NCBI RefSeq assembly: GCF_030816075.1
Contig: NZ_JAUSXO010000001.1
Span: forward strand, 1,054,001 to 1,118,000
Source: Arthrobacter agilis
GTDB taxonomy: Bacteria; Actinomycetota; Actinomycetes; Actinomycetales; Micrococcaceae
Direction: 5' to 3'
Length of the DNA: 64,000 nt
Position numbers and translations under genes: made by a program. Shown here piece by piece: positions 54,791-64,000 of the stretch. The notes under the pieces were generated by a model. The model made no database searches and had not been told where the DNA came from. It saw only the letters and a list, made by a program, of their open reading frames with translations. The first letter of the stretch is position 1. Each line of letters begins with the position of its first letter.

Positions 54791-55048
54791 CTAGGCGGCG
54801 AGCCTGGTCCTGACGTCCGCCACGGAGGGGTTCGTCGCGGTGGTGCCGTCCGGGAAGATCACGGTGGGAACCGTCTGGTTGCCGCCGTTGAGCGACGCCA
54901 CGAGCTCCGCGGTCCCCTCGACCTCCTCGATGTTGACCTCGGTGTAGCCGATGCCCTGCGCGTCGAGCTGCGACTTCAGGCGACGGCAGTATCCGCACCA
55001 CGAGGTGGAGAACATGGTGATGGATCCGGCTTCTGGCGTGTAGTCCAC
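54791..55048 (-). CDS. Mycoredoxin-like glutaredoxin
   Basis: An 85-aa thioredoxin-fold protein with active site CGYC (STSWCGYCRRL), cis-Pro in QTVPTVIF, and GGTT-like end region. Matches mycoredoxin-1, which reduces mycothiol-protein mixed disulfides. GTG at 55048 with AGGAG 5 nt upstream. Adjacent to the mycothiol-dependent dehydrogenase. Confidence 0.9.
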   Translation of the reverse strand: MDYTPEAGSITMFSTSWCGYCRRLKSQLDAQGIGYTEVNIEEVEGTAELVASLNGGNQTVPTVIFPDGTTATNPSVADVRTRLAA

Positions 55049-55172
55049 GGTGCTCCTCAGGTCCGGGCACGGGTCCGCCGTGCCCTGTCGATACGCGGGC
55101 CGCTCCTTGCGCCCGCACCTCCATCAACACCGATGGCCGCCGCGCCATTCCTCGCACCGGTAGGCTCACGCC

Positions 55173-55475
55173 ATGGCTGAAGCAGACGAAGAGCAGAACG
55201 CGAAGCAGTTGGCGGCGGTCCGGGTGGCCATCGACGAGGTGGACGAGCAGATCGTCGCCCTGATCTCCCGCCGGGAACGGCTCGTCCGTCGGGCGGGTTC
55301 GCTCAAGCGCGACGACGCCTCGGTGCGCGCCCCGGCACGGGTGGAGCGGGTCATCACCAATGTGCGCGAGTACGCGTCGAAGCAGGGTGTGGATCCCACC
55401 GTCGTCGAGCAGACCTACCGGGCGATGATCTCGGCGTTCATCGAGTTCGAGCTGCGGGTGCGGCGGGAGCCCTGA
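55173..55475 (+). CDS. Chorismate mutase, AroQ type
   Basis: A 100-aa helical AroQ-fold enzyme converting chorismate to prephenate: VRVAIDEVDEQIVALISRRERL, SLKRDDASVRAPARVERVI, and the C-terminal helix TYRAMISAFIEFEL. No signal peptide, so cytoplasmic. A TAGGCT box lies 8 nt before the ATG and no ribosome binding site is seen, suggesting a leaderless mRNA. Confidence 0.85.
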   Translation: MAEADEEQNAKQLAAVRVAIDEVDEQIVALISRRERLVRRAGSLKRDDASVRAPARVERVITNVREYASKQGVDPTVVEQTYRAMISAFIEFELRVRREP

Positions 55476-55519
55476 ACCCGGCCCTGCCCCTCTCCCCGTC
55501 ACCTTCCCCGGCGAGCTTG

Positions 55520-55549
55520 TTGGTCGGTCCTCCACCCACCCGATACGAT
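55520..55549 (+). promoter_or_regulatory. Promoter candidate for thrS
   Basis: TTGGTC (55520-55525), 18-nt spacer, TACGAT (55544-55549), 79 nt before the thrS GTG. The leader shows only a small GCCCG/CGGGC hairpin and no T-box features. Confidence 0.45.
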
Positions 55550-55628
55550 CAGGACGGCGGTCCAAGCCCTCACCGGGTCCCGTCGAGCCCGTTCGGGCAC
55601 CTATTTCCCAGCACCGAGGAGTCTGCCT

Positions 55629-57640
<2,012 letters not shown>

Positions 57641-57641
<1 letters not shown>

Positions 57642-58258
57642 TGGCGGACGGGGGCGGTCTGGACGGAGGCCCTGCCACGGCGTATCCGGGGGACGCGGAG
57701 GTGACCGACGGGTTCGAGCTCGCGGGCGTGCCCGACGCCTTCCAGCGCCTGTGGACCCCGCACCGCCTCGCCTACATCAAGGGCGGGCAGGAGCAGGTGA
57801 CCTCCGAGCAGACCTGCCCGTTCTGCCGGGCGCCCCAGCTCGGCGACGAGGAGTCGCTGATCGTCCATCGCGGCACGCACGCCTTCGTGCTGCTCAACCT
57901 GTTCCCGTACAACGCCGGCCACCTCCTCGTCTGCCCGTACCGGCACGTGCCCGACTACACGGACATCGACGAGGCCGAGACCGCCGAGATCGCAGCCCTC
58001 ACCCAGACAGCGATGCGCGTGCTGCGCAGCGTCTCGAATCCGTCCGGCTTCAACCTCGGCATGAACCAGGGGGTCACCGGCGGTGCGGGCATCGCAGCCC
58101 ACCTCCACCAGCACGTGGTGCCGCGGTGGGGTGGAGACGGCAACTTCCTGCCGATCATCGCGCAGACCAAGGCCATCACCCAGACGCTCGGCGAGGTCCG
58201 CGAGCAGGTTGCGCATGCCTGGCCCTCGGCCGGCGACACCCCGGGACCGGTCGCCTGA
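57641..58258 (+). CDS. HIT family hydrolase
   Basis: A 205-aa histidine-triad protein with HLHQHVVPRW, and a CPFC pair (residues 59-62) that with downstream His may bind zinc. Related actinobacterial proteins are diadenosine-polyphosphate (AP4A) phosphorylases or hydrolases. The ATG shares one base with the thrS stop and its own stop shares one with pgsA. Confidence 0.92.
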
Positions 58259-58917
58259 TGCTGAACAGATACGCCCGGGGCTTCTTCACCCGCCTCTTCA
58301 CGCCGCTGGCCCGCATGCTGCTCGGCTGGGGTGTCACGCCGGACGCCGTGACCATCATCGGCACCCTCGGTGTGGCCGGCGGTGCGCTGGTGTTCTACCC
58401 GCTGGGACAGCTGTTCTGGGGCACGGTCTTCATCACGCTCTTCGTGTTCTCCGACGTGATCGACGGCATCATGGCACGCATCAAGGGCCATGGCGGCCCC
58501 TGGGGTAGCTTCCTCGATTCGACACTCGACCGCATCGCCGACGGTGCGCTGTTCGCCGGCGTCGCCGTGTGGTTCTTCACCGGCGGGCAGAACACCGCGA
58601 TCGCTGTTGCCGCCCTCGCCTGCCTCGTGCTCGGCATGATCGTCTCCTACGCACGGGCCAAGGCCGAATCGCTCGGCTTCACAGCCAATGTGGGCGTCGC
58701 CGAGCGGGCCGAGCGCCTCGTCTCCGTCCTCGTGGTGACCGGGCTGACGGGACTGGGCCTGCCGCAGGGCTTCCTGCTGGCGGTCCTCGTCATCCTCGCG
58801 CTGGCCAGTCTCGTCACGGTGTTCCAGCGGATCAGGGCCGTGCGGCGGCAGTCCCTGGATGCACCACGCGCGCCGTCGGACACGTCCGGAGCGTCGCGGG
58901 ACGCCTCCGGCGAGTAG
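58258..58917 (+). CDS. pgsA: Phosphatidylinositol phosphate synthase (CDP-alcohol phosphotransferase)
   Basis: A 219-aa membrane enzyme with six helices and the full CDP-alcohol phosphotransferase motif (DVIDGIMAR, then GSFLDSTLD). The position behind thrS and the HIT gene is the standard actinobacterial location of the PIP synthase that starts phosphatidylinositol synthesis, which feeds mannosylated inositol lipids. The C-terminal 25 residues are a polar tail. Confidence 0.92.
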   Translation: MLNRYARGFFTRLFTPLARMLLGWGVTPDAVTIIGTLGVAGGALVFYPLGQLFWGTVFITLFVFSDVIDGIMARIKGHGGPWGSFLDSTLDRIADGALFAGVAVWFFTGGQNTAIAVAALACLVLGMIVSYARAKAESLGFTANVGVAERAERLVSVLVVTGLTGLGLPQGFLLAVLVILALASLVTVFQRIRAVRRQSLDAPRAPSDTSGASRDASGE

Positions 58918-59007
58918 CTATCCGGGGCGCGGCCGGCGCTGACGTCCGCGGCGCGGGAGCGTCTGCACCTGCGGTCGTTTGCCTCGCGCACCCGTCCGCG
59001 CACGGCC

Positions 59008-59041
59008 CCCTATTCTGTCAGTGGTGCGCGAGAAAATAGGG
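59008..59041 (+). promoter_or_regulatory. Hairpin at the start of the DUF222/HNH gene
   Basis: CCCTATT (59008-59014) pairs with AATAGGG (59035-59041), ending 1 nt before the ATG. In mRNA it would hide the start region, which lacks a ribosome binding site. Confidence 0.4.
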
Positions 59042-59042
59042 T

Positions 59043-60371
59043 ATGGCGACGGCGGCGCAGCACCTGGAGGAAGCCCTGGTCGAGCTCGCCCGCCTGGAGG
59101 CGGAGAAGGCGCGATTGCAGGCCTCGGTCGTGACGGCGGTGGAGCGGGTCCGGTCGCTGATGGAGCACAGCGCGCACGAACGGGACCTGCCGGGCCGACC
59201 GCAGCGCGGCGGGAACCTGGGCGACACGCTCGCGGCAGCCGAGGTGGCGTGCCTCCTGCGCATCTCTGAGCGCAGCGCCTTCCTGCTGGTGCAGCAGGCG
59301 CGGGTGCTGTGCGCGTACCACCCGGACACCCTCGCCGCCCTCCGCTCGGGCCGGATCTCGTGGGCCCACGCCGCAGCCCTGGTCCGCGAGTACGCAGGCG
59401 TGCCTGCGGCCACCGCATCAGCCGTGGAGGCAGCCCTGCTGCCCGTGGCGATCGACACGACGACGACGAAGCTGGCCTACCAGGCCCGGCGGCTGCGGGA
59501 CCGGTACCACCCGGAGGTCCTGGATGATCGCGCCCGCCACGCAGAAGCGCGGCGCCGGGTGGACATGGAGCCGGCGGACGACGCGATGGCGTGGCTCAGC
59601 GTGTACCTGCCTGCGACCTCCGCAAGCGCCATCGATGCCCAGCTGACCGCGGCCGCCCGCCATCTGCAGCGTCCGGCGGAGCGGCGCACCCTCACGCAGC
59701 TGCGCACGGACGTGCTCGTCGACCTCCTCCTGCCCGGCGTAGGGTTCCCGGCCAAGGTGTCCGACGGAGCCGGTGTCGGAATGCGCGCTGCGTCTGTCGC
59801 CGGGTATGCCGCCGGCCCTGATGCCGGGACCGATCCTGGTCCGGACCCCGATCGGCCCGAACGCACCGCCGGACCGACTCCGCTTCCGGACGGGCTGCGG
59901 GCGCACATCAATGTCACAGTGCCGGTCCTGTCCCTGCTCGGTGTCGACGACGCCCCCGCGCTGCTCGAGGGCTACGGGCCCATCCCGGCCGAACTCGCCC
60001 GCCGCCTCGCCGCCCACGCACCGTCCTTCACCCGGCTCCTGACCCATCCGGAGACCGGGGTGGTGCTCAGCGTGGGACGCACCACCTACGCAGTTCCGGC
60101 CGACCTGAAGAAATGGCTGCGCGTCCGGGACCGGACCTGCCGGCACCCCGGCTGCAACATCCCCGCCGCACGCTGCGAACTGGATCATACGAGACCCTGG
60201 GCACACGACGGCCCCACCAGCCACGACAACCTCGCGCACCTGTGCCGCAAGCACCACGCCTTCAAGAGCGAGGGCCTCTGGCACTACGACCAACCCCGGC
60301 CGGGCGTGCTCACGGCGATCTCCGCCGGCGGACGCACCTACACCACCGAGAACGATGAACCGCCGTTCTGA
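59043..60371 (+). CDS. DUF222 and HNH endonuclease domain protein (13E12 repeat family)
   Basis: A 442-aa protein of the family known as 13E12 repeats in mycobacteria. DUF222 occupies roughly residues 30-300 (with GRISWAHAAALVREYAG), interrupted near 255-285 by a low-complexity Gly/Pro/Asp stretch; the C-terminal HNH nuclease has RDRTCRHPGC, CELDHTRPWAHDGPTSHDNL and LCRKHHAFK, all zinc and catalytic residues intact. Members are multicopy in these genomes; role unresolved. Partial copies of its 3' end follow. Confidence 0.92.
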   Translation: MATAAQHLEEALVELARLEAEKARLQASVVTAVERVRSLMEHSAHERDLPGRPQRGGNLGDTLAAAEVACLLRISERSAFLLVQQARVLCAYHPDTLAALRSGRISWAHAAALVREYAGVPAATASAVEAALLPVAIDTTTTKLAYQARRLRDRYHPEVLDDRARHAEARRRVDMEPADDAMAWLSVYLPATSASAIDAQLTAAARHLQRPAERRTLTQLRTDVLVDLLLPGVGFPAKVSDGAGVGMRAASVAGYAAGPDAGTDPGPDPDRPERTAGPTPLPDGLRAHINVTVPVLSLLGVDDAPALLEGYGPIPAELARRLAAHAPSFTRLLTHPETGVVLSVGRTTYAVPADLKKWLRVRDRTCRHPGCNIPAARCELDHTRPWAHDGPTSHDNLAHLCRKHHAFKSEGLWHYDQPRPGVLTAISAGGRTYTTENDEPPF

Positions 60372-60500
60372 TGGCCGGCCTGGTTGAGGGTGATCGGCGG
60401 CAGGCGCACCGTCGAGACCGACGGCGAATCGCCGTTCTGACGACCGGCCTGGTTGGTCGTGACCGACCGCCTCACCGACGGTCTGCCGTTCTGCCGGTTG
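60372..60500 (+). repeat. Remnant 3' ends of DUF222/HNH paralogues
   Basis: After the stop, GCCGTTCTGA and CCGGCCTGGTTG recur at about 60431-60455, and the sequence before them still translates as VIGGRRTVETDGESPF, parallel to the gene's own AISAGGRTYTTENDEPPF end. A third, weaker remnant (DRLTDGLPF) ends near 60493. Confidence 0.6.
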
Positions 60501-60556
60501 CTCTACCCGACAGCGATCGCCGGCGGATCAGTGCAGCCGGTACTGCGGGCCGTGGC

Positions 60557-61384
60557 TCAGGACGCGGAGGCGAAGGCCGCGCGGGCCGTGGTGAGCGACA
60601 CCGTGGTCTCGCGCAGGGGACTGAGCGCGGTACCGAGGGCGGAGAGGTACTCAGCGCGACGCTTCGGCGAGATCCTGGACACCGGCGCGGAGGGGGTCTC
60701 CGCGGCGTCTGCGTAGTGGGTCGCGAGTCCGTCCTGCAGCAGCCGCAAGGCCTCCGACTTCTGCTGCGACACGGCCGAGTGCGTGGTGCCGAGCTCCACC
60801 GCGACCTCGGTCACGGACCGGCCCTCGAAGAAGACCTGCTCGATGATGTGGCGCATGCGCGCCGGGAGATGGGTGACCGCCGTCCGCAGGTGGCGCACCT
60901 GCTCGTCGGCGAGCAGCGAGGCCTCGGGCAGCTGATCGGCAGCGGCAGGAACGATGTCCAGCACGGTTTCGTCGAGTGTCTGCACGGAACGGCCGGCGTC
61001 GTCGAGCGCCGCATGGACCTCCTGGCGGCTGACACCGAGTGTCATCGAGAGCTCGTCGACGGTCGGGGTGCGTCCGAGCGACGCCGCCAGCGCGTCCTGC
61101 GCCGCCAGTGTCTCGCCGATACGGCGCCGGACGGATCGGGGCGCCCAGTCGTTGGACCGCATCTCGTCCGCGAACGCGCCGGTGATGCGGCGCCGTGCGT
61201 AGGCGCCGAAGGGCACGCCGAGTGTGGGGTCGAACGAATCCGCCGATGTGATGAGCGCGATCGCACCCACCGACGCGAGGTCATCCCTCGAGAGGTGCGT
61301 GGCGCGGGCACACAGGGCGGAGACGAGATATCCGACCAGAGGCAGGTTGTCGACAATGAGTTTTTCGCGGTCGCGTGAGTACAT
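60557..61384 (-). CDS. Sigma-70 family factor, FliA/WhiG type
   Basis: A 275-aa alternative sigma factor with region 2 (KLIVDNLPLVGYLVSALCARA, DLASVGAIALITSADSFDP, PFGAYARRRITGAFADEMR), region 3 (LGRTPTVDELSMTLGVS) and region 4 helix-turn-helix (RSVTEVAVELGTTHSAVSQQ), the architecture of FliA/WhiG. The C-terminal 45 residues are an extension. GGGAG with 8-nt spacing supports ATG 61384 over ATG 61414. No flagellar, sporulation or anti-sigma gene is nearby. Confidence 0.88.
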   Translation of the reverse strand: MYSRDREKLIVDNLPLVGYLVSALCARATHLSRDDLASVGAIALITSADSFDPTLGVPFGAYARRRITGAFADEMRSNDWAPRSVRRRIGETLAAQDALAASLGRTPTVDELSMTLGVSRQEVHAALDDAGRSVQTLDETVLDIVPAAADQLPEASLLADEQVRHLRTAVTHLPARMRHIIEQVFFEGRSVTEVAVELGTTHSAVSQQKSEALRLLQDGLATHYADAAETPSAPVSRISPKRRAEYLSALGTALSPLRETTVSLTTARAAFASAS

Positions 61385-61722
61385 GAGCAAGCTCCCCAGC
61401 TGCTTCGGTGGCATCGCTGTCCGCTGGTGTCCGGCAAGGGTCTGCCGCGGCGGCAGGATGTCGCTTTGAAGCTATCAGCGGGGTTTCGCAGGAGCGGAGC
61501 ACTGAGGCAATCCTGCTCAAAGGCTGAGCTTCAGCTGCTTACATGCTGCGGTGTGCGCCTGCACCTGCGGATTACAGCTCGTCGGAGCCGACGGCGGGCG
61601 GTCATGTCCGAGCCTGCGGGGCCGCTCCGGACGGTGCGGGCGCACCCGACGGGCGGCCCGATGAATCGGCTCATTCCGGCCCGTCTAACCAGCAGCGGAC
61701 GACGACATCGGAAGGACACACC
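61385..61722. other. Divergent intergenic stretch, no gene seen
   Basis: A 338-nt spacer between the sigma factor and a small ORF. A GTCC-GAGC/GCTC-CGGAC stem with a bulge at about 61605-61631 is the only structure noticed. Confidence 0.4.
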
Positions 61723-61944
61723 ATGACTCATCACGCCGGGTGGCTGCCGGTCGACCTGCACATCGTCTCCGAGCAGGACCTGATGCTGCTGCAACGCGGG
61801 GCTGTGCCTCCGTACAGACCAGGACCCGGCGGGCGGGTCTACTCCTCGCCCTGGTCGGACGGCCTGGACCGGGTGCTGGACGAACTCGAGCGCCGGGAAT
61901 CGGCCACTGCAAGGCCTCCGACGGCGCATCGGTGGACGTACTGA
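61723..61944 (+). CDS. Small hypothetical protein
   Basis: A 73-aa protein with GAAGGA 6 nt before its ATG, starting MTHHAGWLPVDLHIVSEQDL. No family recognised. A different frame stays open and protein-like beyond its stop (VDVLIPVAPGTPRTVARSM, to 62033), so a frameshift or a second small ORF is possible. Confidence 0.55.
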   Translation: MTHHAGWLPVDLHIVSEQDLMLLQRGAVPPYRPGPGGRVYSSPWSDGLDRVLDELERRESATARPPTAHRWTY

Positions 61945-62069
61945 TCCCCGTCGCCCCGGGGACGCCGCGGACCGTGGCCCGGTCGATGCGAGCGGCTGTT
62001 CGCGCCATGGTGCGGCGCGGGGGTGTCGCCTAGCCTTGGAGACCTACCGACAGCCAGGAGGGGAAACCG

Positions 62070-62768
62070 ATGCCGACGCCGTTCTTCGAGGAGCAGCAGG
62101 CTCGCCCTTTCGACGACGACGATCGCCTTCCGCCGTTCGAGACGCCGGCATGGACAGGGCCGCCCTGGCACGAGAAGTACGGCTCCGTGCTCCTCGGGGT
62201 GGAGATCGGCCGATCCACGACCACCGTCGTCTCCCTCGGTGCCGCCCGATGCTATCAGGAGGGCCTGGCGGTGGAACTCCTGGTGCGCGTGCGCGAGACC
62301 GGTCGGCAGGCTCGGCACCGCATCTTCTCCTATCTCGAGCGCGCCCACGGCAGGGGCCATCTGGACGAACGCTTGAAGCCCGGTGGCCTCCGGTGGGGTG
62401 TCGCCTTCAGCGACGGACGGAAGGTCACGACGCAGGACGAGTCGCCGTGGGCTCGTGTCGGGTCCATGGAGGACCTCGTCGAGGGCCCCGTCATCGAGGG
62501 ACTCTCGCGGCCCGTCGTCGACATGGACTCCTGGGCCCGCTACTACTGGCTCTGGCCGACTCCACCTCCCGCCACGATGCTCGTGGGTTTCGAATGGGAG
62601 GAACGGGGGATCGGCGAGACGCTGACGGTGGTCGACGTCGCACCCCTGATCGCGGCCGGCGCCGCCTCGGAGCCGTTGTGGCAGGGCCAGCAAGACGCGC
62701 AGGGGCAGGAGGCCGCTCGGCCGGACGACGACGAGGCGACGGCAGTGAGTGACGACGGCAGTGAGTGA
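62070..62768 (+). CDS. Hypothetical protein
   Basis: A 232-aa soluble protein with AGGAGGGG 6 nt before the ATG. It is acidic at both ends, with a structured centre (YGSVLLGVEIGRSTTTVVSL, MLVGFEWEERGIGETLTV) that looks like an alpha/beta domain; I do not recognise the family. The last residues are encoded by a 16-nt tandem repeat, so the C-terminus depends on repeat number. Confidence 0.75.
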   Translation: MPTPFFEEQQARPFDDDDRLPPFETPAWTGPPWHEKYGSVLLGVEIGRSTTTVVSLGAARCYQEGLAVELLVRVRETGRQARHRIFSYLERAHGRGHLDERLKPGGLRWGVAFSDGRKVTTQDESPWARVGSMEDLVEGPVIEGLSRPVVDMDSWARYYWLWPTPPPATMLVGFEWEERGIGETLTVVDVAPLIAAGAASEPLWQGQQDAQGQEAARPDDDEATAVSDDGSE

Positions 62769-62810
62769 CGACGGCAAGGCGACGACCTGGCGACGAGGCG
62801 ACGACCTGGC
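62738..62810 (+). repeat. Tandem 16-nt repeat across a stop codon, plus a second repeat
   Basis: GACGGCAGTGAGTGAC occurs at 62738-62753 and 62754-62769 with a partial third copy; GGCGACGACCTGGC follows at 62778-62791 and 62797-62810. The stop of the preceding gene lies in the second copy. Confidence 0.85.
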
Positions 62811-62939
62811 AACGGTGCGTAACGACGACGTGGTGACGGCGCGTGACGGCCGGTGACGCTGCGCGGGAGGCGATCAGGACGGGGCCGCGCTGCGACGTAT
62901 CATGGAGGGTCAGCTTTTATCTACCTTTAGGGGCAAATC

Positions 62940-63854
<915 letters not shown>

Positions 63855-63869
63855 CAGCACCGGATCCGC

Positions 63870-63911
63870 CGACGGAAGGACCGCAGCCCTCGGGTTGCGG
63901 TCCTTCCGTCG
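63870..63911 (+). terminator. Terminator after pdxS
   Basis: A perfect 16-bp stem (63870-63885 with 63896-63911) with a 10-nt loop, 15 nt after the stop, followed by TTCC. It also faces the convergent gene at the window end. Confidence 0.85.
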
Positions 63912-63927
63912 TTCCGCCGGTCGCGTC

Positions 63928-64000
63928 CTATCGGTGGAACGGGACGGCGATGTCGCACACCTCGGCCTCGGGGTGCGCATCGTCGAACGGGGCGAAGTAG
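63928..64000 (-). CDS. C-terminal end of an unidentified protein
   Basis: The minus strand carries a 24-codon open end, YFAPFDDAHPEAEVCDIAVPFH then Arg and TAG at 63930-63928, entering the window from the right. It looks like a genuine protein C-terminus placed just beyond the pdxS terminator in convergent orientation. Too short to assign. Confidence 0.5.
   Translation of the reverse strand, partial: YFAPFDDAHPEAEVCDIAVPFHR

Noticed and set aside
53633-55180. A 515-codon plus-strand frame
   Set aside because: Antisense to mscR and mycoredoxin, which carry intact active sites.
55555-55628. T-box riboswitch before thrS
   Set aside because: The leader is only about 75 nt and lacks specifier and antiterminator elements.

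Overview
The window is a high-GC chromosomal segment of an actinobacterium. Family-level features point to Micrococcaceae (Arthrobacter-like): a mycothiol-dependent formaldehyde dehydrogenase with a mycoredoxin-like protein, a GAF-ANTAR regulator, a DUF222/HNH (13E12-type) gene, the thrS-HIT-pgsA order, many GTG starts and several probable leaderless transcripts. This placement is inference; no rRNA or tRNA is present to test it. About 67 genes are supported, on both strands, mostly as singletons or operons of 2-4 genes with ATGA, GTGA or TGATG overlaps.

Layout. 1-2.4 kb: the 3' end of nrdF with its terminator, a DUF3060 lipoprotein and a small secreted protein. 2.7-5.5 kb: a coupled pair of penicillin-binding-fold lipoproteins (serine hydrolase and DacB). 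5.7-12.9 kb: a CbxX-type AAA ATPase, an SGNH hydrolase, and scattered hydrolases and acetyltransferases. 12.9-14.9 kb: a MerR-cupin-alcohol dehydrogenase module with a perfect operator palindrome. 15-19.5 kb: three small regulated units: MmcQ/quinone reductase/NmrA divergent from MarR, and TetR divergent from an alpha/beta hydrolase. Both divergent spacers hold clear inverted repeats.

19.5-32.4 kb is the most unusual part. It holds an HPP membrane protein, a molybdopterin oxidoreductase coupled to a small helical protein, a zinc formaldehyde-dehydrogenase-like enzyme, and a run of membrane proteins (GAP family, AI-2E family, K+ channel, SHOCT protein, lipoprotein, large membrane protein, ClC channel, small membrane protein). 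Four spacers in this stretch carry the same 19-bp palindrome CTCAYCCNNNNNGGATGAG, suggesting one regulator for the block.

32.4-51.8 kb is ordinary accessory metabolism: GNAT and MFS, flavin-dependent monooxygenase plus SDR, GAF-ANTAR, RNase Z, CPBP protease, a GntR-ABC transporter-AlkD-like operon, glycosyltransferase, zinc peptidase, pentapeptide protein, Rieske protein, drug exporter, thioesterase, DUF427, aldo-keto reductase, esterase and RibD-like reductase. 51.9-64 kb returns to conserved functions: a lipoate-ligase family protein, the mycothiol formaldehyde pathway (mscR with a metallo-hydrolase), mycoredoxin, chorismate mutase, thrS-HIT-pgsA, a DUF222/HNH gene, a FliA/WhiG-type sigma factor and pdxS. 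In this last part three genes have direct repeats at or just after their stop codons, pointing to slippage or recombination at gene ends.
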